From Paracoccaceae bacterium (GTDB lineage Bacteria; Pseudomonadota; Alphaproteobacteria; Rhizobiales; Stappiaceae), in assembly GCA_002709505.1 (NCBI GenBank), contig PARB01000090.1:1-58787 (forward strand): a DNA stretch of 58,787 nucleotides, written 5' to 3'. Both the position numbers and the translations under genes were made by a program. This document shows, one piece after another, positions 34,512-44,400 of this stretch (position 1 is its first letter; every line of letters starts with the position of its first letter). The notes below the pieces were generated by a model. The model saw only the letters and a list, made by a program, of their open reading frames with translations, did no database searches and had not been told where the DNA came from.

Positions 34512-35909
34512 ATGACCGGGGCCTCCAACCTTTATCCGACCCGCGAGCTGCAGGCGCGCGACGCGGCGCACCACATCCATCCCTTCTCCGACACCAAGTC
34601 GCTGAACGCGGAAGGATCGCGCATCATCACCGGGGCCAAGGGGGTCTGGCTGACGGACAGCGACGGCAACCGCTATCTCGACGGCATGGCGGGCCTGTGG
34701 TGCTGCCAGGTGGGCCACGGGCGCGACGAGATCGCGGATGCGGTGAGCCAGCAGATGCGCGAGCTCGACTATTACAACACCTTCTTCAAGACCAGCCATC
34801 CGCCGGTGATCGCCCTGTCGGAAAAGCTCGCCGAGCTGTCGCCGCCGCAGTTCAACCGCGTGTTCTTCACCTCGTCCGGGTCGGAAGCCAATGACACGGT
34901 GTTTCGCATGGTGCGGACCTATTGGGACCGCATGGGCAAGCCCGACAGGAAGATCATCATCGGCCGCTGGAACGGCTATCACGGCTCGACGCTTGCCGGC
35001 ACCAGCCTGGGCGGCATGAAGGGCATGCATGAGCAGGGCGACTTGCCGGTGCCGGGCGTGCGCCACATCGCCCAGCCCTACTGGTTCGGCGAGGGCGGGG
35101 ACATGTCGCCCGACGAGTTTGGCATCTGGGCCGCGCGCGAGCTGGAGCGCGAGATCGATGCCGCCGGTGCCGACAAGGTCGCCGCCTTCATCGCCGAGCC
35201 GATCCAGGGCGCGGGCGGGGTGATCATCCCGCCGGACACTTACTGGCCGGAGGTGGCGCGCATCTGCAAGGAGCGCGACATCCTGCTGGTCGCCGACGAG
35301 GTGATCTGCGGCTTCGGGCGTCTCGGCACCTGGTTCGGCTCGCAGTACTACGGCTTCGAGCCGGACCTGATGCCGATCGCCAAGGGCCTGTCGTCGGGCT
35401 ATCTGCCGATCGGCGGGGTGCTGGTCTCCGACCGGGTCGGTGCGGCCTTCGTCGACAAGGACGGCGACTTCAATCACGGTTACACCTATTCCGGCCATCC
35501 CGCCTGCTGTGCGGCAGCCCTTGCCAATCTGGAAATCATGCAGCGCGAGAAGCTGGTGGAGCGGGTTGCCGACGACATCGGTCCCTATCTGCAGGCGCGC
35601 TGGAAGGCGCTTGGCGACCATCCGCTGGTCGGCGAGGCGCGCATGGTCGGTCTGGTCGGCGCGCTGGAACTGGTCCCCGTCAAGGGCGACCGCAGCCGCA
35701 CGTTCGAAAACGTGGGAACCGTCGGCAACCTGTGCCGCGACCTCTCCTTCGACAACGGGCTCGTCATGCGCGCGGTGCGCGACAGCATGATCATCTCGCC
35801 GCCGCTGGTCCTGACCCACGAGGAGGCGGACGAACTGGTTGCGCGCGCGCACAAGACGCTGGACCAGACCTATGCCGCGCTGAAGCGCGACGGCCGCATC
35901 GCCGCCTGA
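34512..35909 (+). CDS. Class III aminotransferase, putrescine/polyamine:pyruvate type (SpuC-like)
   Basis: A 465-residue PLP enzyme. The PLP Lys is K291 in MPIAKGLSSGYLPIGGV, the cofactor-contacting Asp is in LLVADEVICGFGRLG, and the early MAGLWCCQVGHGRDEI and FFTSSGSEANDT are typical of putrescine/omega-amino acid:pyruvate transaminases. It would turn a polyamine or its derivative into the aldehyde using pyruvate. CGGGAG precedes the ATG. It lies 122 bases after the GS-like gene and 14 before the oxidase gene in the rightward arm. Confidence 0.92.
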   Translation: MTGASNLYPTRELQARDAAHHIHPFSDTKSLNAEGSRIITGAKGVWLTDSDGNRYLDGMAGLWCCQVGHGRDEIADAVSQQMRELDYYNTFFKTSHPPVIALSEKLAELSPPQFNRVFFTSSGSEANDTVFRMVRTYWDRMGKPDRKIIIGRWNGYHGSTLAGTSLGGMKGMHEQGDLPVPGVRHIAQPYWFGEGGDMSPDEFGIWAARELEREIDAAGADKVAAFIAEPIQGAGGVIIPPDTYWPEVARICKERDILLVADEVICGFGRLGTWFGSQYYGFEPDLMPIAKGLSSGYLPIGGVLVSDRVGAAFVDKDGDFNHGYTYSGHPACCAAALANLEIMQREKLVERVADDIGPYLQARWKALGDHPLVGEARMVGLVGALELVPVKGDRSRTFENVGTVGNLCRDLSFDNGLVMRAVRDSMIISPPLVLTHEEADELVARAHKTLDQTYAALKRDGRIAA

Positions 35910-35923
35910 AAGACCCGCGCGCC

Positions 35924-37213
35924 ATGACCGACATCACCGAGGCCCATGCGCCCTCCTATTATGCCGCGACCGCGCCGGAACGCTCCGCGCGTCCGGCACT
36001 GGCGGAACCGGTCCGGGCCGATGTCGCCGTCATCGGCGCCGGCTTCACCGGCCTTAATGCGGCGCTGACGCTGGCGGAGGCCGGGCGCTCGGTCGTGGTT
36101 CTGGAGCAGAACCGGGTCGGCTGGGGCGCGAGCGGGCGCAACGGCGGCCAGCTGCACAGCGGGCAGAGGCGTGACCAGGAACATCTGGAAAGCGCCTATG
36201 GCCTGCCGACCGCGCGCCGTCTCTGGGAGATGGCCGAGGAGGCCAAGGCGCTGCTGCACGATCGTGCCGGGCGCTATGCCATCGATTGCGAGTGGATGCC
36301 CGGGCTGATCGAGGCGGCGCACAAGAAGGGCTTCGTCGACGACGAGCGCGCCTATGCGGAAAAGCTCGCGCGCGACTACGGCTACGACAAGCTGTCCCTC
36401 CTGTCGCGCGAGGAGCTTGCCGCCGCCATCGGCACGCCGGTCTATTACGGCGGGGTGCGCGACGCGGGTGCCGGACATCTGCACACGCTGAAACTGGCGC
36501 AAGGTCTCGCCGATGCGGTGGAAACCGCCGGCGGTGTGGTGCATGAGGCGACGAAGGTCACCCGCGTCACCCCACGCGGCGGGCGGGTGGTCGTGGAAAC
36601 CACCCACGGTTCGGTCGATGCGGGCTCCGTGCTTCTCGCCGGCAATGGCTATGTGTCGGGGCTGGATCGCGACAGCGACGCCCGGATCATGCCGATCAAC
36701 AACTACATCCTCACCACCGAGCCCCTGTCGCAGGCGCAGGCCGATGCGCTGATCCCGGGCCGCGAGGCCGTCTCCGACAGCCGCTTCGTCGTCTACTACT
36801 GGCGGCTGACCCAGGACCGGCGGCTGCTGTTCGGCGGCGGCGAGACCTATCGGCGCGGTTTTCCGCCCGACGTGCGGGCCTTCGTGCGCAATCACCTGAA
36901 GAACGTCTATCCGCAGCTGGTCGACGCGCCGGTGTCCCATGCCTGGGGCGGCACGCTTGGCGTCACCCAGACGCGCATGCCGTGCCTGCGGCGCACACAG
37001 CCCGGCGTCTATGTCGCGGCCGGCTTTTCCGGCCATGGTGTCGCCATGGCGGGCTTTTGCGGTCATGTCACCGCCCAGGCGATGATCGGCGATGCTGAGC
37101 GCTTCGACGTGTTCTCCAGCCTTCCCACGCCGCGCTTTCCGGGCGGGCGCGCCTTCCGCTGGCCGATCCTCGTGCTGGCGATGAGCTGGTTCGCGCTGCG
37201 CGACCGGCTTTAG
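35924..37213 (+). CDS. puuB: FAD-dependent gamma-glutamylpolyamine oxidase (PuuB-like)
   Basis: A 429-residue DAO-family flavoenzyme. The FAD loop is VAVIGAGFTGLNAALTLAEA (residues about 33-52), followed by the signature GWGASGRNGGQLHSGQRRDQ, which is characteristic of PuuB and related gamma-glutamylputrescine oxidases. Substrate-side motifs HAWGGTLGVTQTRMPCLRR and AAGFSGHGVAMAGFCGH are present. It starts 14 bases after the aminotransferase stop. It would oxidise gamma-glutamyl-putrescine to the aldehyde. PuuC and PuuD are not adjacent; the aldehyde dehydrogenase at 16 kb could serve, but that is speculation. Confidence 0.92.
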   Translation: MTDITEAHAPSYYAATAPERSARPALAEPVRADVAVIGAGFTGLNAALTLAEAGRSVVVLEQNRVGWGASGRNGGQLHSGQRRDQEHLESAYGLPTARRLWEMAEEAKALLHDRAGRYAIDCEWMPGLIEAAHKKGFVDDERAYAEKLARDYGYDKLSLLSREELAAAIGTPVYYGGVRDAGAGHLHTLKLAQGLADAVETAGGVVHEATKVTRVTPRGGRVVVETTHGSVDAGSVLLAGNGYVSGLDRDSDARIMPINNYILTTEPLSQAQADALIPGREAVSDSRFVVYYWRLTQDRRLLFGGGETYRRGFPPDVRAFVRNHLKNVYPQLVDAPVSHAWGGTLGVTQTRMPCLRRTQPGVYVAAGFSGHGVAMAGFCGHVTAQAMIGDAERFDVFSSLPTPRFPGGRAFRWPILVLAMSWFALRDRL

Positions 37214-37241
37214 CGGCCGCGCGCCGGGTCCTGCCCGGCCG

Positions 37242-38951
37242 TCACGTGCGCGCGGTGTTGTGGTCGCGGAAGCTTTTCGCCGAGGTGCGGGCCAGCAGGA
37301 TCGACGGCAGCAGGCCGACGAGCACGATGGCAAGGGCTGCCAGCGCGCCTTCGCCCACCGCCTCGCGCGAGGCGGCGTTATAGACCGTCGTTGCCAGGGT
37401 CTCGAAGTTGAACGGCCGGAGCAGGATCGTCGCCGGAAGTTCCTTCATGCAATCGACGAAGGCGAGCAGCAGCGCGGTCAGCAGCACCGGCCGGATCATC
37501 GGCAGATGCACCTCGAAGAGGATGCGCCCCGAGCTGCGCCCGAGCGTGCGCGCGGCCATGTCGAGATGCGGCGTCACCTTGCCGAAGCCGCCTTCCACCT
37601 GCCCGTAGGCCACCGCCAGGAAGCGCACCATATAAGCGTAGACCAGTGCCGCGCCCGAGCCGACGAGCAGCAGGCCGGTGGAAAAGCCGAAGGTGGAGCG
37701 GGCGATGCCATCGACGAAATTGTCGAGGGTAGCGAGCGGGATCAGGATGCCGACGGCAAGCACCGTGCCCGGAATGGCATAGCCGATGGAGGCGACACGC
37801 CCGAAGAGCTGCGTCGCCGCATTCGGCCGCACCCGCTGCGAATAGGTCAGCACGACGCCCAGCACCACGGTCAGCAGCGCCGCGGCGACGGAGAGCGTCA
37901 GGCTGTTGACGACCGCCGAGATCAGGGCGGGGTCGGACAGTTCGTCGAGCCGGCGGCTGGCGTAGTCGACCAAGAGGCTTGCGGGAAAGACAAAGCCGAG
38001 GGCAACGGGCGTGGCGCAGGCGGCGATCGCAAGGCCGGCGCGCCAGCCAGTCAGCCGATAGCTCGGCAGCGCCAGATAGCGCGAGCTGGTGATGTGGAAG
38101 CGCTGCTTGCGCCGGGCGTGGCGTTCCACCCACAAAAGCGCGAAGACAAGCGCCAGCATGGCAACGGCAAGCTGCGCCGCCCCGCCAAGGCTCGAGCGGT
38201 TGATCCAGGTGTCGTAGATCGAGAAGGTCATCGTCTGCACGCCGAAGAAGGTGACGGCGCCGATGTCGTTCAGGCATTCCATCAGGGCAAGCGACAGGCC
38301 GACGACGATGGCCGGGCGCGCCAGCGGCAGCGCGACCCGGAAGAACAGGCGCAGCGGCCCCGCGCCAAGGGTGCGCGACACGTCGAGCGCGCAAGCCGAT
38401 TGCAGCAGGAAGGACGCCCGCGTCGTCAGATAGATGTAAGGGTAGAGCACGAAGCTCATCACGAAGATCGCACCGCCGAGAGAGCGGATTTCGGGAAACC
38501 AGTAGTCGCGCGAGGTCTGGAACCCGAAGACGGCCCTCAGCGCCGACTGGACGGGGCCGGTGTAGTCGAGGATTTCCACATAGGTGTAGGCGATGATGTA
38601 GGTCGGCACGGCCAGCGGCACCAGCAGCGCCCAGTCGAACAGCGCACGGCCTGGAAAGCGGCACATGGTGACGAGCCAGGCGGTCCCCACGCCGATCACG
38701 AGCGTGATCGCGCCGACGCCGGCCATCAGCAGCACGGTGGTCCACAACGAGCGCGGCAGCACCGTTGCAAACAGGTGTCCCCAGATGTCGCCGGTCGCCT
38801 GGAAGGCCAGAACGATCAGCGCGATGACGGGCATCAGGGTCAGCGCGGCGGCGATGAAGCCGGTGCCGACCCAGATGCGGTCCACGGCGGTCGCTGCCGA
38901 TTTCGGCGGACGTGCCGCCGCGAGGGCGTCGGAATGGGTTGCGTCGGTCAT
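37242..38951 (-). CDS. fbpB: Iron(III) ABC transporter permease (FbpB type)
   Basis: A 569-residue double-length permease, equal to two fused permease domains, as usual for ferric-iron importers. Each half has its own EAA-like loop (SRTLGAGPLRLFFRVALPLA and ARTLGRSSGRILFEVHLPMI). The first half ends near residue 290 and the second begins near WRAGLAIAACATP. It lies downstream of fbpA on the same strand, 106 bases apart with a hairpin between. The ATPase gene (fbpC) is absent; the next gene is convergent, so the ATPase must be encoded elsewhere. Confidence 0.92.
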   Translation of the reverse strand: MTDATHSDALAAARPPKSAATAVDRIWVGTGFIAAALTLMPVIALIVLAFQATGDIWGHLFATVLPRSLWTTVLLMAGVGAITLVIGVGTAWLVTMCRFPGRALFDWALLVPLAVPTYIIAYTYVEILDYTGPVQSALRAVFGFQTSRDYWFPEIRSLGGAIFVMSFVLYPYIYLTTRASFLLQSACALDVSRTLGAGPLRLFFRVALPLARPAIVVGLSLALMECLNDIGAVTFFGVQTMTFSIYDTWINRSSLGGAAQLAVAMLALVFALLWVERHARRKQRFHITSSRYLALPSYRLTGWRAGLAIAACATPVALGFVFPASLLVDYASRRLDELSDPALISAVVNSLTLSVAAALLTVVLGVVLTYSQRVRPNAATQLFGRVASIGYAIPGTVLAVGILIPLATLDNFVDGIARSTFGFSTGLLLVGSGAALVYAYMVRFLAVAYGQVEGGFGKVTPHLDMAARTLGRSSGRILFEVHLPMIRPVLLTALLLAFVDCMKELPATILLRPFNFETLATTVYNAASREAVGEGALAALAIVLVGLLPSILLARTSAKSFRDHNTART

Positions 38952-39003
38952 GCCCGGCTGTCTTGAAGGCTCGGCGCGGCTGGCGGCAAGCGGAAACGGG
39001 AAA

Positions 39004-39032
39004 CGGCGCCCGGGCGAAATGGCCGGGCGCCG
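39004..39032 (-). terminator. Hairpin between fbpA and fbpB
   Basis: Perfect 10-bp stem CGGCGCCCGG/CCGGGCGCCG with a 9-nt loop; read leftward it is followed by a T-containing stretch (GTTTCCCGTTTCC). Such structures commonly let the binding protein be made in excess over the permease by partial termination or 3'-end protection of the fbpA message. Confidence 0.65.
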
Positions 39033-39057
39033 TGTGTTCTGGACGAAGCTGTCTTGA

Positions 39058-40110
39058 TCAGCTGGAGGGCCCGTCGTTGAAGCCGACCTTGTCGACCAGC
39101 TCGCTGGCGGTCTTGCGGTTTTCGGCGATCTCGGAAAGCGGCAGGCTGTCCGGGGTCAGCTCGCCCCAGGAGGCGACGCGCTCGGAAACCGGAACGCCGG
39201 GCTTCACCGGATATTCGTAGTTGGAGTCCGCGTAGATGCGCTGGGCGTCCTCGGAGGTGAGGAACTCGATCAGCTTCTTCGCGGCATCCGGATGCGGGGC
39301 ATGCTTGGCCATCACCACGCCGGCGATGTTCACATGGGTGCCGCGGTCCTGCGAATTCGGGAACAGGATCTTGACCGAGTCGGCCCACTCCTTCTGCTCC
39401 GGCTCCTTCTCGTTGGTCTGCATCTTGCCCATGTAATAGGTGTTGCCGAGCGAGATGTCGCATTCACCGGCGTAGATCGACTTCACCTGCGCCCGGTCGT
39501 TGCCGGACGGCTTCGAGGCGAGGTTGTCGCGCACGGCGGCAAGCCATTCTTCCGTCTTTTCCGCGCCGTGGTGCGCGACCATCGAGGCGAAGAGACCGAT
39601 GGAATAGACGTGCTGGCCGGAGCGGGTGCAGATACGTCCGCGCCACTTCTCGTCGGCCAGTTCCTCATAGGTGATCGTGTCCTGCTCGACCCGGTCCTTC
39701 GAGGCGTAGATCACGCGCGCGCGGGTGGTCAGGCCGATCCAGTGACCTTCGGGGTCGCGGTACTCGGCGGGAATATTCGCCTCGATCGCGTCGGAGGTGA
39801 CCGGCTGGGTGATGCCCATCTGCTTGGCGCCGTCGAGGCGGCCGATGTCGACGGTCAGCAGCACGTCGGCGGGCGAATTCGCGCCTTCCGCCTGGATGCG
39901 CTCGCCAAGTCCCTTGTCGGCGAAGATCACATTGGTCTTGATGCCGGTTTCCTTGGTGAAGGCGTCGAGCAGCGGCTCGATCAGAAACGGCTGGCGGTAG
40001 GAATAGATGTTCACTTCTCCGTCCGCGGCTGCCGGCATGGCGAAGCTGGCGGAGGTCAGGAAGAGGGCGGCAAGCGTGCAGGCACGCGCGGCCGTGGTCT
40101 TTTTGGTCAT
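39058..40110 (-). CDS. fbpA: Iron(III) ABC transporter substrate-binding protein (FbpA type)
   Basis: A 350-residue periplasmic ferric-ion receptor. The signal peptide runs to about FAMPAAADG; the mature part opens EVNIYSYRQPFLIEPLLDAF and contains the iron-binding double Tyr in ISLGNTYYMGKMQ plus YSYRQ near the N-terminus. GGAGTT lies upstream of the ATG. It is the first gene of the iron unit, with an AT-rich leader holding an Irr-box-like dyad, consistent with repression in iron-replete cells or activation by limitation. Confidence 0.93.
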   Translation of the reverse strand: MTKKTTAARACTLAALFLTSASFAMPAAADGEVNIYSYRQPFLIEPLLDAFTKETGIKTNVIFADKGLGERIQAEGANSPADVLLTVDIGRLDGAKQMGITQPVTSDAIEANIPAEYRDPEGHWIGLTTRARVIYASKDRVEQDTITYEELADEKWRGRICTRSGQHVYSIGLFASMVAHHGAEKTEEWLAAVRDNLASKPSGNDRAQVKSIYAGECDISLGNTYYMGKMQTNEKEPEQKEWADSVKILFPNSQDRGTHVNIAGVVMAKHAPHPDAAKKLIEFLTSEDAQRIYADSNYEYPVKPGVPVSERVASWGELTPDSLPLSEIAENRKTASELVDKVGFNDGPSS

Positions 40111-40257
40111 ATCGAACTCCAGACGATCAGGGGGCAAGGCCCTGCCGAAGAGGCGGATGTCATCGCCGCGCCGCCCCGGTGCGGGTGCGTCGCGACTGGG
40201 GGCATCATAAAAACAGGAGTTTCTGTGTCAACAATAAAAGCGTGCAAAATCAATACC

Positions 40258-40272
40258 TTGGAATTATTCCAA
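40258..40272. promoter_or_regulatory. Irr-box-like dyad upstream of fbpA
   Basis: TTGGAATTATTCCAA is a perfect dyad with one central base and fits the spacing TTnnAA-N3-TTnnAA of the iron-control element bound by Irr in Rhizobiales (consensus TTTAGAA-N3-TTCTAAA). It lies about 150 bp upstream of the fbpA ATG in an AT-rich patch. The assignment rests on pattern and gene context only. Confidence 0.5.
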
Positions 40273-40355
40273 AGTAACCTGAGTGGAGACGTCCGGTTTC
40301 GCCGGCTGGAGGCGTATCGAACCACCTGCAAGGCGTTCGCAAAAGCGAAGCCGGG

Positions 40356-41318
40356 TCAGGGAGTTGGCGTTCCGCCGGCGAGCACCTCGGCCATCCAGCG
40401 GGTGTCGATGTTCTGTCCGCACAGGATCACGCCGGGCGTTTCGCCGCGCTTCGTGTCCGCCATCAATGCGGCGAGCGGGGCCGCACCTGCGCCCTCTGCG
40501 ACATTATGCGTCGTGCGATAGTAAAGGCGGATCGCCTCGGCGACCTGGTCGTCGCTGACGCGCACGATGTCTTCCGCACCGGCGCGGATCATCGCCAGCG
40601 CCTGTTCGTCGGGGCAGCGCACCGCCATGCCGTCGGCGAAGGTGGCGGCGCTCGCCGTTTCCGTCAGGTGTCCGCTTTCCAGCGAGCGCGCATAGGCGTC
40701 CGCCTTGTCGGAGACGACGCCGACGATCTTGGTCTTCAGCCCGAGCGCGTCGCGGGCGGAAATCAGGGCGCAGATGCCCGATCCCAACCCGATCGGCACA
40801 TAGACCACGTCAAGCTCCGGCACCGCGCGGAAGAACTCCAGCCCGTAGGTGGCGACCCCGCGCACCAGATCGGCATGAAAGCTCGGGATCATCGTCAGGC
40901 CCTGTTCCTCGGCAAGGCGCATGGCCTCCGCCTTGGCGGCATCGAAATCGGCACCATGTTCGATGAGATTGGCGCCAAACGCCCGCATCGCCGCGTTCTT
41001 TTCGGTCGAATTGCCCTGCGGCACGACGATATGGCAGTCGAGGCCGAGCCGGCCGGCGGCAAAGGCCAGGCTCTGGCCGTGATTGCCCCGCGTGGCGGAA
41101 ATGATGCCGGTGCCGCGCGGCATCTTTTCCGCAAGCCCCTGAAGCAGCACCAGTCCGCCGCGCACCTTGAAGGCGCCGGTCGGCGTGTGGTTCTCGTGCT
41201 TCACCCAGACCGTGCGGCCGACCGCCTCGCCGAGCAGCGGCCAGGCATATTGCGGCGTCGGGCGCATCGCGCGATAGACGATCTCGGCGGCGTCCTCGAT
41301 GGCGGCGAGGGTAAGCAT
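40356..41318 (-). CDS. PLP-dependent threonine/serine dehydratase-like enzyme
   Basis: A 320-residue fold-type-II PLP enzyme without the regulatory ACT domain. The PLP Lys is K51 in TPTGAFKVRGGLVLLQG, the phosphate loop is in YVPIGLGSGICALISAR, and SATRGNHGQSLAFAAGRLG is the conserved Asn-containing stretch. It would deaminate L-threonine, serine or a hydroxy-amino acid; hydroxyectoine- and hydroxyaspartate-utilisation enzymes look similar, so specificity is unsettled. CCGGAG precedes the ATG. It stands alone, between the iron operon and the large kinase on the same strand. Confidence 0.88.
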   Translation of the reverse strand: MLTLAAIEDAAEIVYRAMRPTPQYAWPLLGEAVGRTVWVKHENHTPTGAFKVRGGLVLLQGLAEKMPRGTGIISATRGNHGQSLAFAAGRLGLDCHIVVPQGNSTEKNAAMRAFGANLIEHGADFDAAKAEAMRLAEEQGLTMIPSFHADLVRGVATYGLEFFRAVPELDVVYVPIGLGSGICALISARDALGLKTKIVGVVSDKADAYARSLESGHLTETASAATFADGMAVRCPDEQALAMIRAGAEDIVRVSDDQVAEAIRLYYRTTHNVAEGAGAAPLAALMADTKRGETPGVILCGQNIDTRWMAEVLAGGTPTP

Positions 41319-41461
41319 GGCAATCTCCGGAAGTGGCGCGGGCTGCGCGAAAGAGGCGGGCGTGCCGGGCCGGCGGCGCGGCCGGCCCGGTCGCAAAAGT
41401 TTCGCGCGTCTGCAAGGCCCCGGTCAATCCCGCAGGCGCTCCGCCTTGGACGGGACGTGCC

Positions 41462-44400
41462 CTATTCGGCGAGAACGCGCTGCGGCGGGAAGGTGATCTC
41501 GATCAGGGTGCCCTGATTGACCTCCGAATCGATGCGGAAGCTCGCCCGGTTGGCTTCCACCAGCGCCTTGGTCAGCGGCAGGCCGAGACCGGTGCCGCCG
41601 CCGTGGCGGGCGGTGTGCAGCTGGCGGAACGGCTCCATCGCCGCTTCCAGGTCCTTGTGGCTCATGCCGGTGCCGGTGTCGCGAACCCTCAGGATCACCT
41701 CGCCGCTGTCCTCCAGCGCCGAGGAGACGATCACCTGACCGCCGGGCTGATTGAACTTGATGGCGTTCGACAGGAGGTTGAGGATCACCTGGCGCACCGA
41801 GCGCCCGTCGGCGACGATGTTGGGCACCGAGCCCGGCAGGCTTGCGCGGATGATCACCCGCTCGCGGTTCGCCTGCGGCTGCATCAGCGCGACGCATTCG
41901 CGGATGATGTCATTGGCCGACACCGCCTCGAAGGTCAGTTCCAGCTTGCCCGCCTCGATCTTCGACAGGTCGAGCAGGTCGTTGATCAGGCTCATGATAT
42001 GCGAGCCGGAATTGTGGATGTCGCGCAGGTAGCCCTTGTAGCGGTCGTTGCCGACGGGGCCGAAGCGCTCTTCCATCATCACTTCCGAAAACCCGATGAT
42101 CGCGTTGAGCGGCGTGCGGATCTCGTGGCTGATCTTGGCTAGGAAATCCGACTTCTGCGACGAGGCGTTTTCCGCCTGGCGCTTGGCGTCGGTCAGTTCC
42201 TCTTCCGCCGTCTTCCACTGGGTGATGTCGCGCAGGACCGTGCAGAAATGCGGACCGCTGTCGCCCTGACCGACGCGGCCGATGGTCATGAACAGCGGAA
42301 TCAGCCCGCCGGAGCGGATCTGGCCGATCACCTCGCGTCCGTCGTTGAGCACGCTGGCAACGCCGTTGCGGGCGAGGCCGTCCAGATAGTCCATGGCGTC
42401 GCGGCGGCTTTCGGGCGCCAGATAGTCGACCAGCGCCACGCCCACCATCTCGTCGCGCGAGGCGTTGAACAGCGCTTCCGCCGAGCGGTTGACCTTCACG
42501 ATCAGCCCGTCCTCGTCGAGGATCAGCACGCCGTCGGTCGCGGTTTCCAGTACAGCGTCCATCTCCGACACGCGCGCCTCGGCGAGCGCCAGCGCGCTTT
42601 GCACCTCGTGCAGCCGGTCGAGTGCTGCCTCCTGACCCGGATCATGCCGGTCGAGCAGCGACATCATCAGCGCGTTGCCGCCCTTCCAGGGCACCGTGTG
42701 CAGCCGTGCCTTGACCGGGCGCGCGCCGCCGTCGGCAAGCTGCAGCCGCATGGTGCGCTCCGACATCTTGCCGGGAACGGTGGCCGGCCAGTCTTCCGGT
42801 TCGGCGAAGAGCGCTTCCAGACCCCCGGCCGCGCTCAGCGCTTCGGTGTCCGGGTAGCCGAGCAGGTTGAGCAGCGTGGCATTGGCGTATTCGACATCCG
42901 TGCCGTCGATGATCGCGACGCCGACCGGCAGTCGGTCGAGCAGGCTGGTGCGCTGGGCGCGCGTCGGCGGCGCAGGCGGCGTATGCGATGCGGCGGCCTC
43001 CTCGGCCTCCGTGTCGGCGCCGTCGCCGTCGATCCGGTGATCGTCGCGCTGCGCCGGATCATCCTTGTTGCTGGCAAGGGTCAGATAGGGGCGGGACGGG
43101 ACCGGCGCCACCGGGGCGGGTGCGGCCTCGCCGTCATCGGCAGCACTGTCGTCGTCAATGCCATCCGGCTCTTCATCCGTGCCGTCCAGCCGGACGTCTT
43201 CGGCTTCGGCGGCATCCGCGTCGGCGGCGATTTCCCCGTCCGGCGTCTCAACCGGCGTCTCGTCCGGTGCCTCGCCAGGGGCCGTGTCGGCTTCGGCGTC
43301 ATCGAGCGCGGCCAGCAGGTCGCTGGCGTCATGCTCGTCCGCGGCCGGCACCTCGGCAGCCGGCGGGGTGTCGCCGGTGTCGCTGCGCCCGCCGAGCGCC
43401 TCGGCGATCTTGCGGAAGGCCTCGCGCTCGGGCTTCGACAGGCGTGAGGCGGCAAGCGCCTCGTCGTCACGCGACGCGGCGCGCGTGCCGGATCCGGCCG
43501 CGGCCAGCGTTGCCGCAGCTGCAGCACCCGCCAGCGCGTCCACGCTCAGACCGTCGTCGGTCTTTGTGGCGTCGTCGTCGCCGTCAGGCCCAACTGTCCC
43601 GTCGTCGTCGGCAGAGGCGGCGGCTTCATCGTCCACATCACCGGTGTCGCCCGGCGCGAGTGCTGCGTGGTCCGCTTCGCCGTCCTCGCCGGAAATGTCA
43701 GCTTCGTCCCCGGCGTCGTCGGTCTCGCCGCCGGGAGGATCGACGGGAAATGCCGTCTCCGAAAGATCATCGTCCGGGGCATCCGCCTCGGTGCGGATTT
43801 CGTCAGCCCGGGTCGCGTCGATCGCGGTCTCTTCGATCTCCTCCGCACCGCTCTCCGGCATCGCGTCGTCAGACAGGTCTGTCACCTGCGTGCCGAGCTC
43901 TTCGCCGGGCGCCTCGTCGGCCGTGGTCAGCGCGTCGAGCGACGGGCGCAGGTGCAACTGCGTTCCGGTTGCCTCCGGATCGTCCTTGGCATCGCCCGTG
44001 CGGCAGACGCCGAACCCGCGAAATCCCTCGAAGATGCGGTTGCGGTCGAAGGCGGGCAGGGCGGCCATGTCGACCGGCACGCGCAAGGCCGCGCCGCTGA
44101 CCGGCCAGTCGACCGTGCGCCCGCTCCAGGTGTCGCGGCGCTGCAGCGCCGCCGCCACCCGGCCGTCGCCGTCGATGCCGAAGCGTTCGCACACTTCGTC
44201 CCAGGTCAGTCCGACCACATCTGCCGCTTCCGGGCCGAGCGCTTCGCCGAATTCCGCCGACAGGAAGGTAAACCGGCGGTCGATGTCCATCTTCCAGGCA
44301 AAGCGCACCGGACGCTCGCGCGCCTCGAAGGCAAAACTGGCGGCATCCGCATCCGCATCGGCATGTGTATCGCCGTCGGCGCCTGCTGCGTCATCAAGGT

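Noticed and set aside
37260-38966. 568-codon open frame antisense to fbpB
   Set aside because: Same shadow effect; product is Gln/Arg/His-rich and the sense strand has a complete double permease.
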